Positions 44,235-54,906 of a stretch of DNA of 64,000 bases are shown here, one piece after another. Where the stretch lies: contig NZ_CP014855.1 in assembly GCF_002214385.1 (NCBI RefSeq), positions 682,001-746,000 of the forward strand, given 5' to 3'. The position numbers were made by a program, and so were the translations under genes. This stretch comes from Thermococcus gorgonarius (GTDB taxonomy: Archaea > Methanobacteriota_B > Thermococci > Thermococcales > Thermococcaceae). The notes under the pieces were generated by a model. That model had not been told where the DNA came from. It saw only the letters and a list, made by a program, of their open reading frames with translations, and searched no databases. The stretch's first letter is position 1. Each line of letters begins with the position of its first letter.

Positions 44235-44715
44235 GTACGAACCCCTCAACAGGAGGGAGAGAATAGCAAAGCTATTCCGTGAGGCCATAGAGGCTGAGAA
44301 CAGGAACGACCTGGAAACGGCCAAGAAGAAGCTTGATGAGATCCTCCACGAGAGCATGGAGGAAGAACCAGAGCTCTACTTTGAGGCCTGCTTTAGGCTG
44401 GCTGAAATATTCCTTCAGGAAGACAACTACCGCGGAGCGGTTAAGTGTGCCTTTAGGGCCATATATTACGCTTCCAACAACGACCTCTTCCGCCTCGGCT
44501 TTAAGCGACTCGGAAACATTCTCTTCATAACAAAGGAAGCCGGGAGAAAAGAAGACCTGGCAGAGAACATGGAGAGCGTAAGGGCCCTAGTTAAGGACGA
44601 CGAACTCTTGAGCTCCTTCCTGGAGGCCATGGTTAGGGTCGCCAGGGGAGAGCCCGTTGAGACCAGTTTTCCAGTCAAAGAAATGAACGAAGCTCTGGAT
44701 CTGTTCAAAGACTGA
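44224..44715 (+). CDS. Small helical (TPR-like) protein
   Basis: ATG 44224 follows GGGGGGAGGA and lies inside the end of rio2. The 163-residue product is helical. It has two TPR-like helix pairs (RNDLETAKKKLDEILHESM and EPELYFEACFRLAEIFLQ) and then DNYRGAVKCAFRAIYYA. It is probably co-translated with RIO2 and may serve as a scaffold. The stop overlaps the convergent radical SAM gene by 11 bp. No family is firmly recognised. Confidence 0.7.
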   Translation: MVIKYEPLNRRERIAKLFREAIEAENRNDLETAKKKLDEILHESMEEEPELYFEACFRLAEIFLQEDNYRGAVKCAFRAIYYASNNDLFRLGFKRLGNILFITKEAGRKEDLAENMESVRALVKDDELLSSFLEAMVRVARGEPVETSFPVKEMNEALDLFKD

Positions 44716-45643
44716 GCTTTAGGGCTTCTTTGAATCTTTCTCCCTCTGGGGGGAAGGGGTAGTTGTAGGGTTCTTTCCCCGGTCTCTCGTTGTAGTAGGG
44801 CCTATTGCATCCGGGACAGCCACGGGTCATAAAGACCGCTGGGGGAATCTTTTTTAGGTCTTCTCTGGAAAGGTCGAAGCCTTTGATCCATTCACCGTCA
44901 AACACTATGGCGTCTTCCATACCTTTTTCGACAAGATATTGGGCCAGCTGTATTCTTCTGTACCTTGTCAGACTTGGAGGGCTGAGGTTTTCGAGTTTGG
45001 TTCCCTTTATCGGCGTAAACGCAAAAAGAGAAACGTTCCCCCCGATTTCTTTCACGCGCAAAAAAGTTTCAACTAACTCTTTATCGGTTTCGCCGAGGCC
45101 CACTATAACGTGAACAAATGCCCGTCCACGGCCGAGGACTTCCACAACTCTCTCAGCGAAGTCCCATACCTCTCTCCATGAAAGGCCGGGTTTTACCGCT
45201 TTAAAAACCCTCTCGCTTGCCGCATCAAGCCCAACACCAACGTAATCAACTCCCATCGATTTGAACTCCTCAAGGGTTTCGTGATCCACAGGGGTTATTG
45301 ATATCGAGATCGGCATGCTGAGGACAGAAAACCTCCCAAGGATTTCCTTTACATCCCCTATCATCCCTGGATAATCTACGGTTTGGAGGCAGATCCTTGC
45401 GAATTTTTCTCTTTGAAGGCCTTCGACGACATCATCAAGCTTAAAAACAGGCCAAAGGACTCGAGAAAGCTTTTCCAGGGGGGCTTTACTTGATCGGGCC
45501 TGGGCACAGAAAGAGCAGTCGTTGATGCACCTTCCAGGCCAGTACGTCATGAGGTAAGCCGTAGTCGGTCTGGCGAGCGTCTTTCCCCTTCTTAGACCCA
45601 TCGCGACTGCCGTTCCGTATGAAACCCTGATCATCTCAACCAT
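44705..45643 (-). CDS. Radical SAM protein, probably LipS-type lipoyl synthase component
   Basis: ATG 45643 follows GGGGGAT. The 312-residue protein has the radical SAM motif CINDCSFC (C-x3-C-x2-C) and a TIM-barrel region like biotin synthase. A C-terminal Cys pair MTRGCPGCNRPYYNERPG could ligate an auxiliary Fe-S cluster. In Thermococcus kodakarensis a two-protein lipoyl synthase (LipS1/LipS2) is made of such BioB-like proteins. From memory, one of its genes lies two genes from the plant-type asparaginase gene, as here. I treat LipS as probable, not proven; no other biotin or lipoate gene is nearby. Confidence 0.7.
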   Translation of the reverse strand: MVEMIRVSYGTAVAMGLRRGKTLARPTTAYLMTYWPGRCINDCSFCAQARSSKAPLEKLSRVLWPVFKLDDVVEGLQREKFARICLQTVDYPGMIGDVKEILGRFSVLSMPISISITPVDHETLEEFKSMGVDYVGVGLDAASERVFKAVKPGLSWREVWDFAERVVEVLGRGRAFVHVIVGLGETDKELVETFLRVKEIGGNVSLFAFTPIKGTKLENLSPPSLTRYRRIQLAQYLVEKGMEDAIVFDGEWIKGFDLSREDLKKIPPAVFMTRGCPGCNRPYYNERPGKEPYNYPFPPEGERFKEALKLSL

Positions 45644-46808
45644 TTTTATCCCCCTCGAAGTACGTCACGGCCAGTATTAAAAGGGCTACCCCCGTCAAAG
45701 CGGGTAGGAACCTAAGGATTCCATCATAGCCGAGACTTTCCGCGGCATAGCCGAGGGCGAACTGACCACCCATGGTTCCAAGGTCAAAGAACATCGTGTA
45801 GACGCTCGAACCCATCGTTCTTATCCTTTGGGGCAGGTTTCCGAGGGCCATGAGCTGCATCGCCGGAACTGCCAGGCCGAAGCCAGCACCTATGAGAACC
45901 GCGCTCGCGTAGGAAGCCGGGGGAGTTGTGAACCTGATGAGGAGCATGTAGCCGGTTATAACCGTGAGGAGGCCCGCCGCGGAGACGGGTATCGGCCCCA
46001 TCCTGTCGGCGCTCCTGCCCCCAATCAACCTGGTGACAAAGCTCGCTACCCCGATGACCATCATGTACGTCCCGAAGACCCTCTGGGGGTAGGAGAGCTC
46101 CTTGTAGAGGGCGGGGAGAAAGGTGGTCACGCCAGAATAGGAGGCCGCAAAGAAGAGAAGGGCCACCGACGCCGCCACAAAGTATGGCCTGAGAAGTTCG
46201 GAGTAGTTGGCTTCCTCGCTCTTCTCCACAGGTACGAGAGTTCTCCCAACGTCTTTTCTCACTGGAACCACAAAGAGCGCCCCAACCGCCGAGAAAATGA
46301 CCACAAGGAAGAACGCACCGGCGAAGCCGAGGTAGTCGGAGGCATAGCCGCCGAGGGCGGGGCCGATGATGTTGCCAAGGGAGAACATCATGCCGCGCCA
46401 CCCGAGGGTCTCACCGACCCTTCCGACCGGGGCGAGGTCAACTGCCGTCGAGAGGCTTGAAGGAAAAAATATTCCCATCGAGAAGCCGTGGAGTGCACGG
46501 CTGAATGCAAAGAGCCAGATGCTGCCCGTTAAAGCTGAAACAACGTAGAGGACACCGGAAACAAGGCTGAGGAGGTTTCCAAGGATCATGGCCTCAAGAC
46601 GATAACCTCTGTCCCCAACTAGACCTCCAACCGGCTTTGAGATCAGGGAGACCACCGAGGTTACGCCCGCAAGCGTTCCGACAAGGAAGGGGCTTGCGCC
46701 GAGAGTCATCGAGAATGGAGATACTATGGGATTGACTGAGCTTATGCCCAGGAAGAAAAAGAAGGTCGACAGGTTGAGGAGCCAGATGTTTCTAAAGCTG
46801 TTATCCAC
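45636..46808 (-). CDS. MFS transporter
   Basis: The 390-residue protein has twelve predicted membrane segments and a motif A loop GDRGYRLEAMILGN after helix 2. In the second half there is GGRSADRMGPIPVSAAG. It belongs to the drug/metabolite exporter-like MFS group; the substrate is unknown. The GTG start at 46808 overlaps the last base of the asparaginase stop, and its end overlaps the radical SAM gene start by 8 bp. The three genes form one operon, but I see no functional link between them. Confidence 0.85.
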   Translation of the reverse strand: MDNSFRNIWLLNLSTFFFFLGISSVNPIVSPFSMTLGASPFLVGTLAGVTSVVSLISKPVGGLVGDRGYRLEAMILGNLLSLVSGVLYVVSALTGSIWLFAFSRALHGFSMGIFFPSSLSTAVDLAPVGRVGETLGWRGMMFSLGNIIGPALGGYASDYLGFAGAFFLVVIFSAVGALFVVPVRKDVGRTLVPVEKSEEANYSELLRPYFVAASVALLFFAASYSGVTTFLPALYKELSYPQRVFGTYMMVIGVASFVTRLIGGRSADRMGPIPVSAAGLLTVITGYMLLIRFTTPPASYASAVLIGAGFGLAVPAMQLMALGNLPQRIRTMGSSVYTMFFDLGTMGGQFALGYAAESLGYDGILRFLPALTGVALLILAVTYFEGDKNG

Positions 46809-47728
46809 TAAACCCCAGCCTCCGGCTCGTTCATACCGTCTTTCATGAATGCGTAGCTCATGTGCTTCGTGTTCTTGGCGAAGCCGACGTTGCCCTTTGA
46901 ATCAACCATGATGATGCCCATCGTGTCCGGGCCAAAGTATCTGGTGGCGAGGCTTATCGCCGCTTCGCTCGCGGCCTGGGCGTCCATCCCGAGCCTGACA
47001 AAGTCGGTTGCGCTCTTTGCCAAGGCGAGCTTTATTGCCACTTCACCGAGACCTGTGCAGGAGGCTCCGGCCACTTCGTTGGCGTAGGTTCCGCCGCCGA
47101 TTATTGGCGTGTCTCCGACCCTGCCGAACATCTTGAGGAAGACGCCGCCCGTTGAGGTTCCGGCAACCACTTCTTCACCGTCGAAGGCCACCGCACCGAC
47201 AGTGCTCCTCAGAACCTCTGGGTACTCCTTTATCAGCTCGTTGAGCTTCTTCCAGTGCTTGGTTTCTCCCTTCTCAAGGAGCTTTTTCCTGAGCTCTTCC
47301 CACTGCTTTAGTCTCTCTTCTGTTACTGGGTCGTACTCCTCAAAGCCGAGAAGACGGGCGAACTTTACGGCACCTTCACCGATTAAGAGCACATGGTCGG
47401 TCTTCTCCATGACCTTTCTGGCGACGCTTATCGGGTTTTTAACACCCCAGATTCCGGCAACGGCGCCGGCTTCCAGCGTTTTCCCGCGCATTATGGCAGC
47501 GTCCATCTCCACCTTTCCGTCGAGGGTTAGAACGCTCCCGGTTCCGGCGTTGAAGAGGGGGTTGTCTTCGAGGGCTTTCACCGCTTCCTCGACGGCATCT
47601 AAGGCAGAACCGCGCTTCAGCTCGCGCCAGCCGGCAAGAACGGCCTCTCTAACACCCTCAATGACTTTCGGAATCCTCTCCTCTTTTCTTATTGTGCCGG
47701 CACCGCCGTGGACTATGATAGCGACCAT
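46808..47728 (-). CDS. Plant-type L-asparaginase / isoaspartyl peptidase (Ntn hydrolase)
   Basis: ATG 47728 follows GGTGGT. The 306-residue precursor begins VAIIVHGGAGTIRKEE. It has FNAGTGSVLTLDGKVEMDA and the autocleavage site LRSTVGAVAFD, whose Thr (in S-T-V-G) becomes the N-terminal nucleophile. It also has GRVGDTPIIGGGTYAN and ASCTGLGE. Such enzymes hydrolyse L-asparagine and isoaspartyl dipeptides, which arise from protein damage at high temperature. It is the first gene of an operon with an MFS transporter and a radical SAM gene. Confidence 0.93.
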   Translation of the reverse strand: MVAIIVHGGAGTIRKEERIPKVIEGVREAVLAGWRELKRGSALDAVEEAVKALEDNPLFNAGTGSVLTLDGKVEMDAAIMRGKTLEAGAVAGIWGVKNPISVARKVMEKTDHVLLIGEGAVKFARLLGFEEYDPVTEERLKQWEELRKKLLEKGETKHWKKLNELIKEYPEVLRSTVGAVAFDGEEVVAGTSTGGVFLKMFGRVGDTPIIGGGTYANEVAGASCTGLGEVAIKLALAKSATDFVRLGMDAQAASEAAISLATRYFGPDTMGIIMVDSKGNVGFAKNTKHMSYAFMKDGMNEPEAGV

Positions 47729-47782
47729 GATGACCACCGCTTGAAAGAGCGCTCGAAAGGTTAAAAGAGTTATGGAAATGGA

Positions 47783-48652
47783 TCAGCCCATCGAAACCAG
47801 GAGGATTCCAACGATTGCCAGTGCAAGCCCTTCGAATATTCTCCTGTTTGGCGTTTCCTTCAGGAAGATCACTGCCATGAGGGACGTTAGAAGGGGGTTT
47901 ATTGCCGAAACCGGGGCCGAGACCTGGGAGCCAACACTCTGAGTTGAATAGACGAAGAGAAACTGACCGAGGAAGAGGCCGCTGAAGGCTGCTCCCGCAA
48001 GTACCGCAAGTTCTCTCAGGTTTGTGTTGAGAATCTCATCTTTGTAGGCAGGGAGAAAGACCGAAACACCTATGGCCCCGGAAAACATCCTGAGGCCGGC
48101 CAGCGTCAGGGAGTTGAAGTGTCCGGTAAGCCAGTCCATCATAGTTATGGCTATGCTCCAGGAAACAGGGGCGAGTAAAGCGTAAATAAAACCTCTGGGA
48201 TCCGCATGTTCTTCTTCCTCGGCCTTCCGAACTATGATAATAGCCAGGACTATCAGTAGAGCTCCCAGATAGACCTCAAGGCCTATCCTCCTCCCCAGGA
48301 AAATCGATGCCCACAGGACTGTCCACAGGGGGTAAGTGGAGGTAATGGGAACAGTCCTTGAAACGCCCATCCTGTGAAGGGCATTGAAGTAAAAGTAATC
48401 GCCTATAACAAAGCCGAACTGAGCCGAGATAAAAGCAACGGCAAGATAGAGGAGGCTTGAATTGATTATTTCCATTACTCTTCCCGTCGGAATGAGAACG
48501 GTCAGATACATCAGGGAAACTAGGTAGAGACGGATTACGTTGACAGCTACAGGGCTTTTGGATCTCATCCCGACCTTTACCAATATTGTAGCCGTTGCCC
48601 AGCAGAACGCAGATGCAAGAGCGGCAACCACTCCAAGCACTGTCCCGTTCAT
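47783..48652 (-). CDS. EamA/DMT family transporter
   Basis: The 289-residue protein has ten membrane segments in two EamA halves (ALASAFCWATATILVKVGM at the start; LLAPVSWSIAITMMDWL in the second half). DMT proteins export amino acids or other metabolites; substrate unknown. There is no Shine-Dalgarno before ATG 48652, and a TATA-like TTTTAAAC lies about 25 bases upstream on the minus strand. The mRNA is therefore probably leaderless. Confidence 0.85.
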   Translation of the reverse strand: MNGTVLGVVAALASAFCWATATILVKVGMRSKSPVAVNVIRLYLVSLMYLTVLIPTGRVMEIINSSLLYLAVAFISAQFGFVIGDYFYFNALHRMGVSRTVPITSTYPLWTVLWASIFLGRRIGLEVYLGALLIVLAIIIVRKAEEEEHADPRGFIYALLAPVSWSIAITMMDWLTGHFNSLTLAGLRMFSGAIGVSVFLPAYKDEILNTNLRELAVLAGAAFSGLFLGQFLFVYSTQSVGSQVSAPVSAINPLLTSLMAVIFLKETPNRRIFEGLALAIVGILLVSMG

Positions 48653-48740
48653 GGACGAAAAAGGAGAGGGTTAGTTTAAAAGTTTAACGTTTCGATGAGT
48701 CTCAAAAGAGAGAATTTAAGCCTTCGCCACGAGTTGAGAT

Positions 48741-48801
48741 TGGTATGATGAGCTCGGCGATGCTGACGAAAGGATGATGACGATCTTGAGTGCTGAATCA
48801 A
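48741..48801 (+). ncRNA. C/D box guide sRNA
   Basis: All four boxes occur in order: box C ATGATGA (48745-48751), D' CTGA (48763-48766), C' ATGATGA (48774-48780) and D CTGA (48793-48796). The guides are 11 nt (48752-48762) and 12 nt (48781-48792), and the D'-C' spacer is 7 nt, all typical for archaea. Flanking TTGGT and ATCAA can form a terminal stem. A TATA-like AATTTAAG lies about 25 bases upstream (48712-48720). It should guide 2'-O-methylation of rRNA or tRNA with L7Ae, Nop5 and fibrillarin; targets not determined. Confidence 0.85.
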
Positions 48802-48815
48802 AATGAAAAAAGAAT

Positions 48816-49916
48816 CTAACTGTGGAACACGGTATGAGGTGGATAAACGAATACCGATATTTTTATGTCCTTGGGGGCCGTCACCAGGTAGGGTGGGAAG
48901 GTTACGGGCATACCGAGGAGCCAAGTGTTTATCACATAAAACTCGGCGCTTGCGTCGTAGTTAAAGATGCCGAAGTAGCAGGCGTTGTTGGTGGGGGATT
49001 TGACCTTCATTGTTACGGCGCTCTCAAAGAAGAAAGGCATACCAAACGCTGGGGGATCTGGCAGCCAGGGCACGTCCTTCTTAAAATCGTATGCATGAAA
49101 GTCCACGTAGTTGTTTGGATCCAGTGTATGTGTATCCATCCTAAAGTAGTATCCATCGTTTGTATTCACTGAGTAGCCTGCACTTGCACTTATCTGGGCG
49201 GTCTTCTCTGAATCCAGTTCCACCGTTATGGCCTCGGAATAGCTGGTCATTGGACCCATATGCCCATCAGGGAGAAAATCTTCGAGTGCCTCGTATGTTC
49301 CCCCTGTGCTCACGCGTAAACGTAGATCCTTGAGGGCAACATCTGAGGATGAAACATCCCCACGAACCCTTGTTTTGGCGTAGTACTCGATTGTATTAGA
49401 ATCTATAGGGTAGTAATAATAAAAACCCTTGAGCTCGAGGACACCTTTTTGACCGAATAAAGATGATGTTGAAGTCACCCAGTCTATTGAGCCAGCATAG
49501 TTCCAGTTTACATTGGGTTCAATAGCTGAGGCAATCTTAATATTTGAAACCTGGGTCCTAAAATGAGTCTCTGCAAATTCTTCAAACTTTCTCTGAAGAC
49601 GAGGATAGTCATTGGGCTCAGCCCCCTGGACTACATAGTAGGCAGGAGCGTACGCCCCATTGCCTATTGGCCTCAAGGCTATTCCAATAAAAGTTGCATC
49701 TTTTATGGCGCTGAAGTTTATAGCGAGAGTAACTTCTTTTCCCTTAACGAAAGAATGGGCATGGAGTGATGCATCGGGGCCTGTGAAGACTTTTGTCAAT
49801 GCCCCCTGGGGTGGGGCAGGATAAATAGGTTTTTGAACCGGGATATAAGAACTCCCAGTGGCCATCCCACCCACAAGCAGTCCTAACAGGACTGCCAACA
49901 ATAGCCTCCACTTCAC
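48816..49916 (-). CDS. Secreted or membrane-anchored protein of unknown function
   Basis: GTG 49916 is preferred (GGAGGTGA five bases upstream); GTG 49925 overlaps that site. The 366-residue product has an N-terminal hydrophobic segment (LLLAVLLGLLVGGMATGSS) serving as signal peptide or anchor. A long beta-rich domain rich in Tyr, Pro and Asn follows (for example GFYYYYPIDSNTIEYYAK). There is no C-terminal anchor and no enzyme motif. It is likely an extracellular or periplasm-like protein. The upstream region is unusually AT-rich. Confidence 0.68.
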   Translation of the reverse strand: MKWRLLLAVLLGLLVGGMATGSSYIPVQKPIYPAPPQGALTKVFTGPDASLHAHSFVKGKEVTLAINFSAIKDATFIGIALRPIGNGAYAPAYYVVQGAEPNDYPRLQRKFEEFAETHFRTQVSNIKIASAIEPNVNWNYAGSIDWVTSTSSLFGQKGVLELKGFYYYYPIDSNTIEYYAKTRVRGDVSSSDVALKDLRLRVSTGGTYEALEDFLPDGHMGPMTSYSEAITVELDSEKTAQISASAGYSVNTNDGYYFRMDTHTLDPNNYVDFHAYDFKKDVPWLPDPPAFGMPFFFESAVTMKVKSPTNNACYFGIFNYDASAEFYVINTWLLGMPVTFPPYLVTAPKDIKISVFVYPPHTVFHS

Positions 49917-50119
49917 GAGGTTCACCTCCGGAACAGTTGTGTAATACTGGTTGTGCGATTTTTCCTTATAAGTTTTTCCTTCTCTGTATTAGTAATATAC
50001 TTCCCTTTTCTTCAGGTGTTGATTTATTTTTAATCACAAGTTTTTCAAATGAGAACAAGCCAAAAGAAAGAAGAGTAATTGAATAATCCAGTAAATAAAT
50101 CTAAACAAAAAGCGAAAGA
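49917..50119. other. AT-rich intergenic region
   Basis: This stretch holds the promoter of the secreted-protein gene (TTATAAG-like and TAATATAC elements near 49965-49995, minus strand). Very AT-rich sequence follows (about 50000-50110) after the end of the tRNA-binding gene. T/A runs on the minus strand after 50120 could terminate that gene. No coding sequence is supported. Confidence 0.4.
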
Positions 50120-50845
50120 TCATCCTTTTAAAAACGCCTCAACGAGGTTCCTCGTCTCGACGAAGGCCTCAAGCGGAACCCCCTTTGGAAGTCCGCCGAT
50201 TTCTCCCTTAACGTCCTTTAAAACTCCCTCTCCGGCGCCGAGGAACATGCCCTCGCTGACTATCCCCCTGAAGTTTGCCGGCGGTAGCAGGGCCACTGCC
50301 ACACGGTTTCCTTCCTTAACCGTTAGGTCGTTGGTGACAACTGTTATGGCCCTATCGCCGATGTTTACGTTTGTGACAAGCAAGCGGTCTGCATTTGGAT
50401 GTTTGGCGACGCTCATGACCTCACCAACTTTTATGTCGACCGCTATGACGGGATCGTTTATCTTACCGAGGGCAAGGCGTTTATCCAGGTTGAGAATAGT
50501 GTTGAGGAAGAACTTTATCTTGGCCACCTGCTCCTCTACCTTCTCCCTTTCTTCCTTGGAGGCGTTGCTGAGGAACTTGTGGTGCCAGTCCTCTCCGCCT
50601 AAGGCTTCGATTATTGCCATGGCCTTCTCCTTCAGAGCCTTCATCTGAGGCGTCTCGATGAGATCTTTCGGCTCGACGTAGCTGTACCTCATGGCCTGTA
50701 TCTCGGGAATCATCTCCCTGGCAAGCTTTATAGCCTTCTTTTTGTCCCACTTGCCCTTAAACTTCGCCCCTTCAATCGTCTTTAGAAACAGTTCAACGCT
50801 TTTCTCCGCCACTAACAACCGGTAGTCCTTGCTCGTATCCCACAT
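50120..50845 (-). CDS. tRNA-binding (EMAP-II/Arc1p-like) domain protein
   Basis: ATG 50845 is chosen (GGTGA five bases upstream), giving 241 residues. The first 115 residues are helical and basic. Residues about 135-241 form an OB-fold tRNA-binding domain ([59 protein letters not shown]). This is the domain found at the end of methionyl-tRNA synthetases and in Arc1p. As a free-standing protein it may assist tRNA delivery. Its start lies 53 bp inside the preceding helical-repeat gene, an unusually long overlap. Confidence 0.85.
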   Translation of the reverse strand: MWDTSKDYRLLVAEKSVELFLKTIEGAKFKGKWDKKKAIKLAREMIPEIQAMRYSYVEPKDLIETPQMKALKEKAMAIIEALGGEDWHHKFLSNASKEEREKVEEQVAKIKFFLNTILNLDKRLALGKINDPVIAVDIKVGEVMSVAKHPNADRLLVTNVNIGDRAITVVTNDLTVKEGNRVAVALLPPANFRGIVSEGMFLGAGEGVLKDVKGEIGGLPKGVPLEAFVETRNLVEAFLKG

Positions 50846-51920
50846 GAGCTTCACCGCCAATCAGCTGGAGGGTCTTCCTCTTAATGCTTTCGTCGGGTAT
50901 ATTGTGGGCTATGGCCCTGGCCAGGAACTCGTCACCTGACCGATAATGGGCCACGGCTACCCTGCTGAGAACCTCCGAGAGAAAGTCTTCCCTATCTATG
51001 AGACCAGCCAATTTAGAGGCCAGCTCAGGTTTTCCTAGCTTTACGAAGTCGATTGCTATGCTGGATATCCCCAGTTCATTTATGGTGCCCTTCTCGCTCT
51101 TTATCCTGCGGAGTGTCTCGTAGGCCTCATCAAAGAGGGGTTTAGCGAGTTCTGGATGATCCGTTGAGTATAGCCAGAATGCTACCTCGAGAAGGCCAAG
51201 AGGCCGGTATTCCAGGGGGAGATACCTTGTTAGAAGTATCGCATCATCGATCCTGTCCTCGGCAAGGAGCCTTCTGAGATAAACAAGATCCCCGTCAATC
51301 GCACGCTCAATTATCCTCTCCTTTGCCCGGATCAATGTCGCGGGGAACCTTAAACCTATAAAATCGTATATCTCAGCCGCAAGTCTGAAGAAGAGAATCG
51401 CCCAATGACCATCGTCGACAAAATCAACGGCTCCCACGATAGATCTCGCTATCCTTGAGGCGAGGGGTATTGCTTCCTTGGTTCCGCTCTCTCTTGCAAT
51501 GATAAGCGCCTCAAAGGCCTTGGTAAACAGGTCGTATGCATCCTCATAAAAGCCAGCCTTCGCCAGATTAATCCCCACCCCTGTTAGGGCCTCGGCTCGC
51601 CACAGGGGGATTGGGACCCTTTGGGCTGTTTTTATTGCCTCTTTTAGAAACTTTACTCCTTCTGTTTCTTCACCTGTCGAAATTAAGGTCTCGCCTATTA
51701 TGGACAGAAGTATGGCCCTCTCTTTTCTATCGTTTGCATAGTCTACGGTTTTAATCAACTCTCTTTTTACAACGAGATAATCTTCAATTCTCTCGACAGA
51801 TTTTAGCATCTCCGATAGAAGCTCGGCCTTTATGATTGGGTCTTCTTCCTCTCGCAGGTATTTCAGGGCTACGTCAACCCTCCCTCGTCTCGCATACTCT
51901 ACTAGGCTCTCCACTATCAT
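50793..51920 (-). CDS. Helical-repeat (TPR-like) protein, paralogue 1
   Basis: The 375-residue protein is built of helical pairs throughout ([57 protein letters not shown]). It resembles the gene just upstream: [20 protein letters not shown] here matches MLNVSYWLFVHDMNDLAKVV there. Both also end with a similar GDEF/GDVERA helix. Such proteins are common in Thermococcales and probably act as protein-interaction scaffolds. ATG 51920 follows AGGAGGAACG. A TATA-like CTTATAAAT lies on the minus strand at about 51965-51973. Confidence 0.75.
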   Translation of the reverse strand: MIVESLVEYARRGRVDVALKYLREEEDPIIKAELLSEMLKSVERIEDYLVVKRELIKTVDYANDRKERAILLSIIGETLISTGEETEGVKFLKEAIKTAQRVPIPLWRAEALTGVGINLAKAGFYEDAYDLFTKAFEALIIARESGTKEAIPLASRIARSIVGAVDFVDDGHWAILFFRLAAEIYDFIGLRFPATLIRAKERIIERAIDGDLVYLRRLLAEDRIDDAILLTRYLPLEYRPLGLLEVAFWLYSTDHPELAKPLFDEAYETLRRIKSEKGTINELGISSIAIDFVKLGKPELASKLAGLIDREDFLSEVLSRVAVAHYRSGDEFLARAIAHNIPDESIKRKTLQLIGGEAHVGYEQGLPVVSGGEKR

Positions 51921-52031
51921 GCTCGTTCCTCCTAGACATCATTCTTACTCAGGCTTACCATCAATTTATAAGCTTTATCTCCAAGCTTATTAAAGGGCTC
52001 TTTAAAAGAAAACCTTTAATGAGATTGGGAT

Positions 52032-53120
52032 TCAGTCCGCGAGATTTTCTTTTGATATTACCCTCTCAATTTCACTAATGACTTTGTCCTTAATAAGTAT
52101 ATCGCCTATTCTTCTGGCCAGCTCCATCGCTCTTTCAACATCTCCCCGTCTCGCGTGATAAAGAGCTATCTCCCCTATCAGTTCTGAAAACCGCCTGCTG
52201 TCGGATATTAAGCCCGCCAGTGTAAGGGCTTCCTTTGTTTTTCCAAGCCTCAGGAACTTGTAAGCCAGGGCCTCTACCTCCTTTTCGTTGATGGGGAACT
52301 TTCCAACCAGGAGTGTTTCGACAGCATCTTCAAAAACAACCTTTGCCAGATCGTTCATATCATGGACGAAGAGCCAGTAGGAAACGTTCAGCATGGCCAA
52401 TGCCCTTTGTCCGGGAGGGAGAAAACGGGCCATCTGGAGAGCCTTATCGGCTTCACCTTTCTCGAGAAGTTCCATGACCTCTGCTGAGCCCCTTCTGAAC
52501 ACTTCCTTCGCGATTTTCATTTTTTCTTTGATCTCTTTTGATTGAAGCTTAAAGCCCAGAGAATCATATATGGTTACGGCGAATAAATAGAAGTCCAAAG
52601 CCATCTCGTTGGGTATTTCCTCGGCGCTCTCTTCTACGGCTTTAGCCAGGAAAATTAAGTTGGAGACTATCTCTGAATACAGGGCTCGTGATGACTGAAA
52701 GCGGTCGTACGCGTCCATGAATGCTCTGAGACCATCGCTGTATCTCCCAGAGAGAACTAGATTCTTTCCGATCTCTATCAAAGCTTCACCCTGGCTCACG
52801 GGAGAGGAAATCCTGCGTAGATATTCGAAGGCTTTTTCAAAGCTTTTTTCACCCTCCTTCTCAAGTTCAAGGGAGTAGAATGCTTTCCCGACGTAAGATT
52901 CTGCAATGGCCCTCTCTTTCGGTGAGGTTATTGCCGACAGGGAATCCAGAAGAGCCGGAAGAAACTCCTCTCTGTAAGAGCGTGATATGATCTCCGATAT
53001 CATCTTCACTCTCTTCAGAGGATCCTTCTCCTTTATCGCCTCGGCAAAGGCACCTCTGTAGTTCCCGAGGCGGAGATGCTCACGAAATCTGTTCACAGCT
53101 ACCCACCGTTTAATATCCAC
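52032..53120 (-). CDS. Helical-repeat (TPR-like) protein, paralogue 2
   Basis: The 362-residue all-helical protein starts at GTG 53120. Repeats include GNYRGAFAEAIKEKDPLKRV, GRYSDGLRAFMDAYDRF and GEADKALQMARFLPPGQRA. It is clearly related to the protein encoded directly downstream (50793-51920) and more distantly to the 154-residue protein at 40366-40830. This suggests a local duplication. The two genes are separated by about 110 bp that contains a separate TATA-like element, so they may be regulated independently. Function unknown. Confidence 0.75.
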   Translation of the reverse strand: MDIKRWVAVNRFREHLRLGNYRGAFAEAIKEKDPLKRVKMISEIISRSYREEFLPALLDSLSAITSPKERAIAESYVGKAFYSLELEKEGEKSFEKAFEYLRRISSPVSQGEALIEIGKNLVLSGRYSDGLRAFMDAYDRFQSSRALYSEIVSNLIFLAKAVEESAEEIPNEMALDFYLFAVTIYDSLGFKLQSKEIKEKMKIAKEVFRRGSAEVMELLEKGEADKALQMARFLPPGQRALAMLNVSYWLFVHDMNDLAKVVFEDAVETLLVGKFPINEKEVEALAYKFLRLGKTKEALTLAGLISDSRRFSELIGEIALYHARRGDVERAMELARRIGDILIKDKVISEIERVISKENLAD

Positions 53121-53169
53121 CCTCCACCCTAAAAAGGCTTTCGAAACCCGGAAAAATTATAAAAACGGC

Positions 53170-54901
<1,732 letters not shown>

Positions 54902-54906
54902 GGAAA

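Noticed and set aside
46366-46548. Plus-strand frames opposite the MFS transporter and asparaginase (45828-46460, 46366-46548, 47109-47744)
   Set aside because: They mirror strongly supported minus-strand genes and have compositions typical of antisense frames.
50079-50648. Plus-strand 189-residue open frame
   Set aside because: It is antisense to the tRNA-binding domain protein, with low-complexity composition and no start signals.
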